A stretch of DNA of 64,000 nt from Stackebrandtia nassauensis DSM 44728 (GTDB taxonomy: Bacteria; Actinomycetota; Actinomycetes; Mycobacteriales; Micromonosporaceae), in the NCBI RefSeq assembly GCF_000024545.1, contig NC_013947.1:1116001-1180000 (forward strand), given 5' to 3'. Below, piece after piece: positions 17,773 to 25,797 of this stretch (the first letter of the stretch is position 1; each line of letters begins with the position of its first letter). The position numbers were made by a program, and so were the translations under genes. Under the pieces are notes generated by a model that was given only the letters and a program-made list of their open reading frames with translations, had not been told where the DNA came from and did no database searches.

Positions 17773-18450
17773 TCAGACCCGGGCCCGGCGCGCCAGGCGC
17801 TCGGGGTCCAGGATGATGACGCTCTTGCCGTCCAGCCGCAGCCAGCCGCGACCGGCGAAGTCGGCCAGTGCCTTGTTGACGGTCTCGCGGGAGGCACCGA
17901 CCAGCTGGGCCAGTTCCTCCTGGGTCAGGTCGTGGGTGACGCGCAGGACGCCGCCGTCGCGGGTGCCGAAGCGGCTGGCCATCTGCAGCAGCGACTTGGC
18001 GACCCGGCCGGGTACGTCGGTGAAGATCAGGTCCGCCAGCGCGTCATTGGTGCGCCGCAACCGGCGCGCGATGACCCGCAGCAGTTGTTCGGCGATCTCG
18101 GGCCGGTCGGTGAGCCAGGGGCGCAGCGCGCCCTTGCCGAGCTTGGCCAGTTTCAGATCGGTCAGCGCGGTAGCCGTCGCCGTCCGGGGTCCGGGGTCGA
18201 AAAGGGACAACTCACCGAGCATGTCGGACGGTCCCATCACCGCGATCAGGTTCTGGCGTCCGTCGGCGGAGCGACGGCCCAGTTTGACCTTTCCGGACAG
18301 CACGATGTAGAGACTGTCACCGGGTTCGCTCTCGGTGAAGATCGTGTTGCCCTTCTTGACGTCGACGTATTCGAGCGCCTTGGACAGCGCCTCGACCGCC
18401 TCGGGGTCGACGCCCTGGAACAGTCCGGCGCGAGCCAGTGTCTCATCCAT
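17773..18450 (-). CDS. crp: Crp/Fnr-family cAMP receptor protein (Rv3676-like)
   Basis: A 225-residue regulator with a cyclic-nucleotide-binding domain (about 10-125; phosphate-cassette region '[17 protein letters not shown]'), a dimerisation helix and a winged HTH ('[24 protein letters not shown]', about 175-198). It is the close counterpart of M. tuberculosis Crp by order and sequence. A strong GGGAGG ribosome site precedes the ATG. Lying next to an adenylyl cyclase, it is the likely cAMP effector. The flanking MarP-NUDIX-thioredoxin-nth genes complete the conserved block. Confidence 0.93.
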   Translation of the reverse strand: MDETLARAGLFQGVDPEAVEALSKALEYVDVKKGNTIFTESEPGDSLYIVLSGKVKLGRRSADGRQNLIAVMGPSDMLGELSLFDPGPRTATATALTDLKLAKLGKGALRPWLTDRPEIAEQLLRVIARRLRRTNDALADLIFTDVPGRVAKSLLQMASRFGTRDGGVLRVTHDLTQEELAQLVGASRETVNKALADFAGRGWLRLDGKSVIILDPERLARRARV

Positions 18451-18688
18451 CCCTGTACACCTCCCTATAAGCGCACCGCGCGCAGAAGTGAGTGTATGCC
18501 CATCTGGGCGATTTTGGGAGCGGGCCCGTGAACATTCGTCAGGTCACGTGTGGACGCTCCCATAGGGCCTGTTCACGTAAAACATTATGTGCGTTGACAA
18601 GTGGGTATACAGGCGTTCATGAAACAATGTGGGCCCCTGACACCGACGTGTCAGGAGACACAGGATGGCGAGCGGTTAGGGCGGGAAT

Positions 18689-19156
18689 ATGACGTATCCG
18701 CAAGACCCACAGCAGCAGCCGGAGCAGCAGGGTGGTTACCCGCAGGGGCATACCGAGCAACCCAGCGGCCACTACCAGCAACAGCCCGACCCGAGTCACT
18801 ACCCGCCGCCCACCGGTGCCTATCAGTCGCAGCCGATCGGCGGCACCGGCAAGAACTTCTTCGCCTCGCTGTTCGACTTCAGTTTCCGCAGCTTCGTCAC
18901 GCCGCAGGTCATCCAGATCTACTACGTCGTCGCCCTGGTGGTGTTGGGCATCGGCGTGGTCTTCGGGCTGATCTCGGCGGTCATCACGATCGCCGAGTTC
19001 GACGCGTTCCTGGGTCTGGTGCAGCTGATCCTGGTGCCCATCTTCGGTTTCGTGTACCTGCTGCTGGTGCGCATGGGCCTGGAACTGGTGTCGAACTTCT
19101 TCCGGATCGGCGAGGACGTCAAGGCCATGCGGGAGAAGTCGGACCGCACCGTCTAG
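18689..19156 (+). CDS. DUF4282-type small membrane protein
   Basis: A 155-residue protein with a Gln/Pro/Tyr-rich N-terminus (1-50) and two transmembrane helices (about 78-102 and 110-130) in the DUF4282 pattern ('FRSFVTPQVIQIYY', 'LLLVRMGLELV'). A short basic tail follows. The function is unknown; the disordered Q/P tail resembles those of other actinobacterial envelope proteins. It starts divergently from crp, in the place of Rv3675 in mycobacteria. Its TAG stop shares a CTAG tetranucleotide with the stop of the convergent protease gene. Confidence 0.85.
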   Translation: MTYPQDPQQQPEQQGGYPQGHTEQPSGHYQQQPDPSHYPPPTGAYQSQPIGGTGKNFFASLFDFSFRSFVTPQVIQIYYVVALVVLGIGVVFGLISAVITIAEFDAFLGLVQLILVPIFGFVYLLLVRMGLELVSNFFRIGEDVKAMREKSDRTV

Positions 19157-20346
19157 GTACAACCCTTGGTGCTCACCGATTCGGTGGTGGTCTGGCCTTC
19201 CTCCATGATCGGCCGGGCCTCGTCCATCGTGACGGCGTAACCGGTGTCGGGGTCGTCGACGGCGGCGGCGAAGATGACGCCGTAGACGTCGCCGTCGGCC
19301 GAGATCAGCGGACCGCCGGAGTTGCCGCTGCGCACCTGGGACCGCAGCGAGTACACCTCGCGGGTGACCTCGCCGGAGTCGTAGATGTCGGGGCCGGTGA
19401 CCTCGCGGTGTTCCCGGACCCGGGAGGCGGTGGCGGTGTAGGGACCGCCCTGCGGGTAACCCAGCACAATGGTGTCGGCGCCGGACTCGGCGGCCTCGTC
19501 CAGGGTGTCCAGTTCCGGGGCGTTGAGGCCGGGCGCGTACAGCACCGCCAGGTCGCGCCGGTCGTCGAAGACCACCACCCGCGCCTCGACGTCGCCGTCG
19601 GCGCCGGCGACGCTCACCGACTCGGTGCCCGCCACCACGTGTGCGTTGGTCAGCACCAGATCCCGGTCGGCGTCGTAGACGAAGCTCGATCCCTCGATGT
19701 GCCGGTCGCACTGCGGCGCGTCGCCCGACACCCGCAGCACCGACGCCTCGGCGTCGCGGACCACCTTCGAGTTGGCCAGTTCGGGATCTGGTGGGTCCAC
19801 AGGGGGCGAATCGCTGGGGTCGAGTCCGGAGAACACCTCCGGGAAACCGTTGGTGTTGACCGCCGAGCGCAGCGCGTTGTAGACGTTCTGCGCCGGGCCG
19901 GGCATGTTCTCGTCGATGGTGCGCACGATCGCGCTGTTGCGCACCGCCGCGGCGAGGCCCGGCATCCCGGACGAGGCCAGCGGCGCGGCGACCACCCAGG
20001 CCACCAGCAGCACCGCCACCATCGACACCAGGGCGCCGCCGAACTCGTCGAAGCGTTTGGCGTTGTCGTTCTTGACCCGCTTGCGCAGCCGCACCCCCAG
20101 CGCGGATCCACCCCACTGGCCCAGCATCGCGATGCCGAACACGACCAGCAGCGCGATCAGGACCCGGGCGGCGGGAGCCTCGGAGACCTCCACCAGCAGC
20201 GGGGCGATCTGGACGCCGATCAGCGCGCCGCCGAAGAACCCGGCGAAGCCGAGCGCCCCGATGATGAACCCCTGCCGGTAACCGTTGATCGCGAACAACA
20301 ACGCGAGCAGCACGATGACGATGTCAACCAGAATGCCGCCCTGCAC
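19153..20346 (-). CDS. marP: MarP-like membrane serine protease (Rv3671c homologue)
   Basis: A 397-residue protein. Four hydrophobic helices of CvpA type occupy residues 1-125. A periplasmic trypsin-like domain follows with 'LTNAHVV' (catalytic His), 'RDLAVL' (Asp) and 'RSGNSGGPL' (Ser). A cysteine pair (in 'DAPQCDRH' and near the C-terminal 'KGCT') could form the regulatory disulfide known in MarP. MarP maintains intrabacterial pH and cleaves peptidoglycan-linked targets under acid or oxidative stress in M. tuberculosis. The GTG start has a GGAGG site 5 bases upstream. Confidence 0.92.
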   Translation of the reverse strand: MQGGILVDIVIVLLALLFAINGYRQGFIIGALGFAGFFGGALIGVQIAPLLVEVSEAPAARVLIALLVVFGIAMLGQWGGSALGVRLRKRVKNDNAKRFDEFGGALVSMVAVLLVAWVVAAPLASSGMPGLAAAVRNSAIVRTIDENMPGPAQNVYNALRSAVNTNGFPEVFSGLDPSDSPPVDPPDPELANSKVVRDAEASVLRVSGDAPQCDRHIEGSSFVYDADRDLVLTNAHVVAGTESVSVAGADGDVEARVVVFDDRRDLAVLYAPGLNAPELDTLDEAAESGADTIVLGYPQGGPYTATASRVREHREVTGPDIYDSGEVTREVYSLRSQVRSGNSGGPLISADGDVYGVIFAAAVDDPDTGYAVTMDEARPIMEEGQTTTESVSTKGCT

Positions 20347-20400
20347 GTCGCCTCCGCCTCACATAGGGGGTTGTGGAGCTGTAAGTTTCGCGAAGCTAGC

Positions 20401-21042
20401 CTACGTCGTCAACCGGCCCGGCTCCCAGGGTCGTTCCCAGCCCGCGAGCCGCAGGACCGCCGACAGCACGCCCGCGGTGAAGCCCCACACGAGCATGCCG
20501 TCGATCTCGAAGGCCGGTCCCACGTAGCCCGAGGAGTGCCGGTAGCGCACCCGGTTGGCGGGGTCGACGAGGTCGCGGACCGGCAGTTTCGAGATCGAGG
20601 CGACCTCGGCGGGGTCGACCACCGCGATCGGGTGCGGCGCGTGCCACCACGCCAGTACCGGGGTGACCCGGTGGTCGGTGACGTTGAGCCACAGTTCCGG
20701 CAGGGTCGTCACGACGGTGACCGAGTCGGGGTCCAGGCCGATCTCCTCGTTGGCCTCGCGCAGCGCGGTGTCGACGATCGAGGCGTCCTCGGGGTCGGCG
20801 ACGCCGCCGGGGAAGCTGGGCTGTCCGGCGTGCTGCCGCAGGGTCGCGGCGCGCTGGGTGAGGATGACGTTGGGGCCGTTCTCGTCGGCGCCCAGCAGGA
20901 TGAGGATGCCCGCGGGTCGGCCCTGGCCCTCGGTGGGCAGGTAGCGGGTGATGTCGCGGCCGTCGACGCTGGCGGCCTTCTCCGCGAGCGGGTGCCACCA
21001 GTCGGGCAGCTCGACGTCGGTGAGGGGGCGGGGTGTGGTCAT
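20401..21042 (-). CDS. CoA-type NUDIX hydrolase (Rv3672c-like)
   Basis: A 213-residue NUDIX protein with the CoA-pyrophosphatase signature 'LTQRAATLRQHAGQPSFPGG' immediately before the NUDIX box, whose core is 'ALREANEEIGL'. The predicted reaction is cleavage of CoA or acyl-CoA to phosphopantetheine and 3',5'-ADP, in the cytoplasm. The ATG at 21042 overlaps the stop of the thioredoxin-like gene (ATGA), so the genes are coupled in the conserved nth-thioredoxin-NUDIX-marP series. Confidence 0.9.
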   Translation of the reverse strand: MTTPRPLTDVELPDWWHPLAEKAASVDGRDITRYLPTEGQGRPAGILILLGADENGPNVILTQRAATLRQHAGQPSFPGGVADPEDASIVDTALREANEEIGLDPDSVTVVTTLPELWLNVTDHRVTPVLAWWHAPHPIAVVDPAEVASISKLPVRDLVDPANRVRYRHSSGYVGPAFEIDGMLVWGFTAGVLSAVLRLAGWERPWEPGRLTT

Positions 21043-21602
21043 GACCGCTCCACCTCGAAGTGCTTCAGTGCCGCCTTCTCCAGCTTCTCGAAGGTCAGGC
21101 CGGGGTCGTTGTAGGTCGCGACGGTCGTTCCCTTTTCGTCGATGAGGAAGGTCGCGGGCAGCGCGGTGATGCCCCGGGCGCGCATGACCGAGCCCTTGGG
21201 GTCGCTGACCGACGGGAACCGCCAGCCCGCGTCGGCGGCGAAGGCCAGCCCTGACGAACGATCGTCCTGTGTGTCCACACCGATGAGGTTCACCTGGTCG
21301 CCGTACTCCTCGTGGAACTTCCTGAACTCCGGGGCCTCCTTGCGGCAGGGCCCGCACCAGGTGGCCCACAGCGTGATCACCGTGGGGCGCTCGTCGAGTA
21401 CGCCCAGCGCGTGGTCCTTGCCGTTGGACAGACACTCCAAAGTGAAGTCCTTGAAGTCCTCGGCGGCCGTGCCGATGTCGGACTCGTCGCAGGGGACGTC
21501 CCAGTCGACGTCCTGCGACGCGTCGGCGGTCTGGCCGCCGGACGAGCACGAGGCGGTCAACGCCGCCACGGTGAATCCGAGGAGCAGGGTGCGAAGTCTC
21601 AT
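21039..21602 (-). CDS. TlpA/ResA-like thioredoxin lipoprotein (Rv3673c-like)
   Basis: A 187-residue exported protein. The signal peptide ends in a lipobox 'LTASC' (Cys about 21). The thioredoxin fold has active site 'WCGPC' and the cis-Pro 'LPATF'. It should be a lipid-anchored disulfide reductase or isomerase facing outward, for example for cytochrome maturation or envelope redox repair. Two further cysteines before the core ('VPCDES', 'LECLSN') could form a structural disulfide. Both ends overlap neighbours by ATGA, so nth, this gene and the NUDIX gene form a tightly coupled operon. Confidence 0.92.
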   Translation of the reverse strand: MRLRTLLLGFTVAALTASCSSGGQTADASQDVDWDVPCDESDIGTAAEDFKDFTLECLSNGKDHALGVLDERPTVITLWATWCGPCRKEAPEFRKFHEEYGDQVNLIGVDTQDDRSSGLAFAADAGWRFPSVSDPKGSVMRARGITALPATFLIDEKGTTVATYNDPGLTFEKLEKAALKHFEVERS

Positions 21603-22336
21603 GTGTTGACACGCTCCGCGGCGGCGGCCAGCTCGGCCACCCGGGGTCCCTTCAGGAGTTTCGCGGCCGCGTCGGGGTCGACCGGCCCGCTGCCGTAGCT
21701 GGGGCACAGCTTCGCCAGCCCGCAGGCGCCGCACGCCGGTTTGCGGGCGAAGCACACCCGACGGCCGTGAAAGATGATCCGGTGCGAGAACATCGTCCAG
21801 TCGTTCTTGGGGATCAACTCGCCGACGGCGTGTTCGATCTTGACCGGGTCGGTGGCCGTGGTCCAGCCGAAGCGGTGCACCAGCCGGGCCAGGTGGGTGT
21901 CGACGGTGATGCCCGGAACACCGAAGGCGTTGCCGAGGATGACGTTGGCGGTCTTGCGTCCGATACCGGGCAGTTTCACCAGTTCGGCCATCGTGCCGGG
22001 CACCTCGCCGCCGTGGTCGGACAGCAGCGCCGCCGACAGGCCCAACAGCGAGTTGGTCTTGTTGCGGAAGAAGCCGGTGGGCCGGATCAGCTCCTCCAGT
22101 TCGCCGCGGTCGGCGGCGGCCATGGCGGCCGGGTCCGGGTATCGGGCGAACAGCGCCGGGGTGGTGAGGTTGACGCGCACGTCGGTGCACTGGGCCGACA
22201 GGATCGTGGCGACCGCCAACTGGAACGGATCGGCGTAATCGAGCTCACAGTGCGCGTCGGGGTGCAGTTCGGCCAGCATGCGCGCCATCCGGCGCGCCCG
22301 GCGCTTGCGGCCCAGGGGAGTTTCGGCGGCGGTCAC
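21599..22336 (-). CDS. nth: Endonuclease III
   Basis: A 245-residue base-excision repair glycosylase/AP lyase. It has the helix-hairpin-helix '[10 protein letters not shown]' with catalytic Lys, the catalytic Asp in 'VDTHLARL', and a [4Fe-4S] cluster loop C-x6-C-x2-C-x5-C near residues 195-211. It removes oxidised pyrimidines. It is the first gene of the nth-tlpA-NUDIX operon. Length and motifs are normal. Confidence 0.96.
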   Translation of the reverse strand: MTAAETPLGRKRRARRMARMLAELHPDAHCELDYADPFQLAVATILSAQCTDVRVNLTTPALFARYPDPAAMAAADRGELEELIRPTGFFRNKTNSLLGLSAALLSDHGGEVPGTMAELVKLPGIGRKTANVILGNAFGVPGITVDTHLARLVHRFGWTTATDPVKIEHAVGELIPKNDWTMFSHRIIFHGRRVCFARKPACGACGLAKLCPSYGSGPVDPDAAAKLLKGPRVAELAAAAERVNT

Positions 22337-22487
22337 GAATACAGAGTAGTTCGGCCCAGGCCTTGCGCCGGGTGGCCAGGTTTATCCATACTGTTATCTA
22401 CTCCGATCCGCCTATGCGTCAGAGACGAGTTCGCGTTACGGTGTCGAGGTTGAAACCGTGTGGGAGACCGCACTGCCAGGAGAGAGC

Positions 22488-24602
22488 GTGACGTCGATGT
22501 GGGTGCCGGCCAACGACATCGAACAGCATATGCGTGAGGCGCTGCGAGCCGGTAACCAGGAAGAATACTTCCGGCTGCTGGCCCGCACAGACTTGCTGCT
22601 GCCGTTCGCCGAGGATACGTCTCCCAGTTCCAACGGAACCGGGAGCTGGGCCACTTGGGCGACCGAGGACCGCACACACGTGCTGGTCTTCACATCGCCC
22701 GAGGCCATGCGCGCGTGCCTGCACGCGCACGCCGGTGCCTTCCGCACCGTCAGCTTCACCGCGCTGGCCGACGCGTGGCCCGACAGCGACTGGTGGCTGG
22801 CCGTCGACCCGGGTACCCCCATCGAGGGATATCTGCCCGCCTGGTTCGTGCGGCAGGTCGCCAGCGGCGACACCCATCTGCCCGACGACCAGGCCCCGCA
22901 CTCGCAGCCGCCGATGTACGCGGCCAACGACTATCCGCCGCCGCGCACCGACTACCCGCAGTCCGCGCCGCCGTCGCAGTTCGGCCAGTTCGAGGCGGCC
23001 CCGCCGCCACCCCAGTTCGGGCAGTTCGAGGCCTCGCCGTTCCAGCAGGCCCCGCCGCCCGACCCCGGACCGCGCTACGGCGAGACGGCTCCGTCCGCCC
23101 CGAGTGCCGGACCCGGGGGACTGCCGCGCCGGGAACCGGCCGCCGCCAGTCCCGCGCCCGAACCGTTCTCGCAGCAGCCCGCCGACCCCTACGACGCGGG
23201 GCTGCCGCAGCGCGACGCCTACGGCCAGCCCTCCGAGGCCTTCAACTCCGGACTGCCGCAGCGCGACTCGTATCCGCCCGCCGAAGCGCCGCCCGTCCAG
23301 GACCCGCCCTCGGGTACCTACGACTCGCCGATGAGCTCGGCGATGCCGCGCCGCGAGCCCATGGACTCCGGCTTCGGCCAGCAGCCCGAACCCGAGCAGC
23401 CCGCCTGGGAACCGGCGCCGAGGCCCGAGGAACCCGCCTGGCAGGCCCAGCAGACCCAGCAGCCCGCCTCCGACGGCTACTCGGCCGCCTCGCGGCTGCC
23501 GGTCCCGGTGTCGACCGCGCTGCCGGAGTGGCCCAGCGAGGACGCCGTGGAGGACGAGCTGGCGCTGGCCGCGTCCACCGGCGACACCAAGGCCTACCTG
23601 AGCGTGCTGCTGCGCGCCTGGGCGTACCTGCCGGTCGCCGAGGACTGCCCGCCGTCCGCGCGTCCCGGTGACCCGGAGTTCCGCTGGCACACCGACCTCA
23701 TCGACGGCGCCTACACGATCACCGCGTTCACGTCGCTGTCGCGGCTGATCGCCCGCTACGGCGACCGTCCCCACATCAACACCACCTTCGGCCGTCTGAC
23801 GGCGCAGTGGCCGGGCCTGGAGTACTCGCTGTACGTCAACCCGTCCACCGAGGTGGGCGCGAACGTACCGGGCCCGCAGGTGACCACCCTGGTGACCTGG
23901 GCCCGCACCCAGGGTCTGTTGCAGCCCGCGCTGGACATGGACGCGCTGGGCGCGCCCCGCAGTCCGGCGTCCAACCACGGCTCGGCGCAGACGCAGGCCC
24001 CGCCGCCACCGCAGGCCCAGGCCCCCGAGCCCGCGGCGGCCACCCCGGCCCCGACGGCTCCGGAGCTGATGCAGAAGGTGCTGCCGCACCAGCAGGTCGC
24101 GATGACCCTGGAACGCGGCTACGACCGGGTGGCGGGCTTCGTGCACCGCTACAACGAGGTCGCCGACCTCAACACACCCGAGCAGCTCTACAACGCACTG
24201 GGCCTGCTGCGCGACGGCGTCGACTTCTCGCCGACCGACGAGTCGGTGCACGTGATCCGCTGGGTCGGGCACCGCGGCGACCTGTACCGGATCGCCTACG
24301 GCGGCAACGATCCCGCCACCGCCGAACGCAACGGCGGCTGGATCGTGGAACCGCCGCCGTTCTCCGGCGACGGCTACGCGCCCAGCGTCGAGGGCCGCCG
24401 GATCGTGGAGTACAAGGTGGACAGTGTGCGGCTTCCGCACGGCGCCACCATGACCCGCGTCAGCGCCGACGGCCGCAGCGAGGACATCGCCGTGTACGAC
24501 TCCGACCGCCGGGAATGGATCCGCGCGGACATCGAGGCGGCGGCCTCGTCCTGGGACATCAGCCCGGCTGGCGACTTCAGGCAGGAGCAGCAGCATGCGT
24601 GA
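22488..24602 (+). CDS. Large protein with two SseB-like domains and a conserved C-terminal domain of unknown function
   Basis: About 704 residues. An SseB-like domain lies at about 5-125 ('EYFRLLARTDLLLPFAED', 'VLVFTSPEAM'). A Pro/Gln-rich disordered region follows (about 130-340). A second SseB-like domain lies at about 350-460 ('AYLSVLLRAWAYLPVAED', 'TITAFTSLSRL'). The C-terminal domain (about 525-690) contains 'GFVHRYNEVADLNTPEQLY' and 'EYKVDSVRLPHGA'. I chose GTG 22488, 5 bases after AGGAG; GTG 22458 and ATG 22497 are alternatives. There is no signal peptide or membrane segment. A small gene overlaps its end by 8 bases. The layout (adaptor domains, disordered spacer, C-terminal domain, coupled small gene) recalls polymorphic toxin/immunity pairs, but no catalytic signature was recognised. 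Confidence 0.78.
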   Translation: MTSMWVPANDIEQHMREALRAGNQEEYFRLLARTDLLLPFAEDTSPSSNGTGSWATWATEDRTHVLVFTSPEAMRACLHAHAGAFRTVSFTALADAWPDSDWWLAVDPGTPIEGYLPAWFVRQVASGDTHLPDDQAPHSQPPMYAANDYPPPRTDYPQSAPPSQFGQFEAAPPPPQFGQFEASPFQQAPPPDPGPRYGETAPSAPSAGPGGLPRREPAAASPAPEPFSQQPADPYDAGLPQRDAYGQPSEAFNSGLPQRDSYPPAEAPPVQDPPSGTYDSPMSSAMPRREPMDSGFGQQPEPEQPAWEPAPRPEEPAWQAQQTQQPASDGYSAASRLPVPVSTALPEWPSEDAVEDELALAASTGDTKAYLSVLLRAWAYLPVAEDCPPSARPGDPEFRWHTDLIDGAYTITAFTSLSRLIARYGDRPHINTTFGRLTAQWPGLEYSLYVNPSTEVGANVPGPQVTTLVTWARTQGLLQPALDMDALGAPRSPASNHGSAQTQAPPPPQAQAPEPAAATPAPTAPELMQKVLPHQQVAMTLERGYDRVAGFVHRYNEVADLNTPEQLYNALGLLRDGVDFSPTDESVHVIRWVGHRGDLYRIAYGGNDPATAERNGGWIVEPPPFSGDGYAPSVEGRRIVEYKVDSVRLPHGATMTRVSADGRSEDIAVYDSDRREWIRADIEAAASSWDISPAGDFRQEQQHA

Positions 24603-24957
24603 CGGATACGTGGCCCGCTGGCGCGGCATCGACTACGACGCCAGCCCGGACGGGGCCCACGTCCGGCTGTACTCGCCGCAACCCGGCGACGGCTTCGTCG
24701 AGGTCGCCGACGGCCGGTTCAGGCGCGGCGTGCTCATCAACGAGATCGAGGACTTCCACTACGTCCGGACGCTGTGCACCTGGCGCGGCGAACCGTTCAT
24801 CGTGCTGGGCGAGTTCGGGGCCTGGCTGCGGCTCGAGTACTGCGGCGGCAACGCCGAAGTGGCCCGGCACCTGGGGCTGGAGACCTACGACGTCGGCGTG
24901 TACCAGATCTGGGTGCCGCGCGGCGAGGCCGAGGACGTCCGCGAAGTGCGGGTCTGA
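24595..24957 (+). CDS. Small acidic protein coupled to the SseB-like gene
   Basis: A 120-residue soluble protein beginning 'MRDGYVARWRGIDYDA', mostly predicted beta structure with many Trp/Tyr/Phe. Its start overlaps the upstream stop by 8 bases (ATGCGTGA), so it is translated with that gene and the products probably act together. The family is not recognised. An immunity-like or chaperone-like partner for the upstream C-terminal domain is a guess from the arrangement only. Confidence 0.72.
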   Translation: MRDGYVARWRGIDYDASPDGAHVRLYSPQPGDGFVEVADGRFRRGVLINEIEDFHYVRTLCTWRGEPFIVLGEFGAWLRLEYCGGNAEVARHLGLETYDVGVYQIWVPRGEAEDVREVRV

Positions 24958-25013
24958 CGCTCGCGCCGGTTGGCCTGAATTGGTGATTCTCGGCCGCTTG
25001 GCCGCCCCTAGCC

Positions 25014-25031
25014 TGGGTAATCGATTACCCA
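25014..25031. promoter_or_regulatory. LacI/GalR-type operator palindrome
   Basis: TGGGTAATCGATTACCCA is an 18-bp perfect palindrome with the AATCGATT centre typical of LacI/GalR-family sites. It lies directly before the AAGGAG ribosome site of the secreted protein gene at 25042, where a bound repressor would block initiation. No LacI-family gene is in the window. Confidence 0.65.
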
Positions 25032-25041
25032 AGGAGAGCCC

Positions 25042-25797
25042 ATGAAGCGCGGCCACACGTTGCTGACCATCGCCGTCGCCACCGCCGTGGTGGCGGCCGT
25101 GCCGGTCTACGCCCTCGCCGAGGACGCCGACCCGAAGCCAAAACCCGAGGCCGAGGCGGCCGAGACCTACGCCGACTACTCGCTCATGAATCAGAAGCAC
25201 GCCGGTTCCGTCGTCGGCGTCGACACCGGCGACGTCGTCACCCAGTGGGCCTGGAAACCGCTGGCCGACGGCTCCGAGATCCAGTGGGGCGACCCGAAGG
25301 ACGGCTGGCCGCCGAAGGGCGGCGAGCACTTCGAGAAGGACGGCGACTGGGTCCACATGACCGGCTACTACGACCACGAGAACGACGGGTTCAACAAGCA
25401 GGAGGTCACCGAGGAGTCCATCGGCGACGCGAACTGCGAGAACATGAAGCCGCTGGAGACCGACGGTCGGCAGCGCTACGCGAAATGGGAGATCCCGTCC
25501 GAGGGCTACTGCCTGCGCGCCAAGGGAACCATCACCGTGGAGGCCAACGGCGCGGTGGTGAACTTCGAGCACGAGCAGCGCTGGTCGCCGCCGCGTCCCT
25601 GCGAGAACCGGCACCTCGGCCAGCAGACCTGCATCGTGCAGCACGAGACCTGGTGGGACGACAACCAGCACGACTTCGAAAAAGTCCTGGAGCGGGATCA
25701 GTTCATCGCCAGGGGACTGGGCATGGCCTTCCGCATCGACGCGACCTTCCCGAAGGACTGGCACGCCGAGATGAAGGACCACAGGGCCTACACCTAG
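25042..25797 (+). CDS. Secreted protein of unknown function
   Basis: A 251-residue protein with a clear Sec signal peptide (1-26; 'LLTIAVATAVVAAVPVYALA', cleavage near AEDA). The mature part is acidic and rich in Trp, His and Asp, with five cysteines. It contains 'WAWKPLADGSEIQWGD', 'DWVHMTGYYDHENDGF' and 'IVQHETWWDDNQHDF'. No catalytic family is recognised; an extracellular binding or structural role is possible. Its control by a perfect LacI-type palindrome suggests carbohydrate-linked expression. An AAGGAG site 6 bases upstream fixes the ATG. Its stop shares CTAG with that of the convergent P450 gene. Confidence 0.8.
   Translation: MKRGHTLLTIAVATAVVAAVPVYALAEDADPKPKPEAEAAETYADYSLMNQKHAGSVVGVDTGDVVTQWAWKPLADGSEIQWGDPKDGWPPKGGEHFEKDGDWVHMTGYYDHENDGFNKQEVTEESIGDANCENMKPLETDGRQRYAKWEIPSEGYCLRAKGTITVEANGAVVNFEHEQRWSPPRPCENRHLGQQTCIVQHETWWDDNQHDFEKVLERDQFIARGLGMAFRIDATFPKDWHAEMKDHRAYT

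Noticed and set aside
18526-18577. Crp operator from CGTGAACA...TGTTCACG and TGGGAGCG...CGCTCCCA arms between crp and the membrane gene
   Set aside because: Arms are about 36 bases apart and do not fit the GTG-N8-CAC-type Crp site spacing.
24121-24590. C-terminal domain of the SseB-like protein as a TNT-type NAD glycohydrolase
   Set aside because: The characteristic TNT segments (the YPPNDGF and RYG..G.FL-type motifs) are not present.
22419-24629. A 736-codon minus-strand open frame opposite the SseB-like gene
   Set aside because: Low-complexity Gly/Arg/Val sequence without domain signatures; the plus-strand gene has recognisable domains and a ribosome site.
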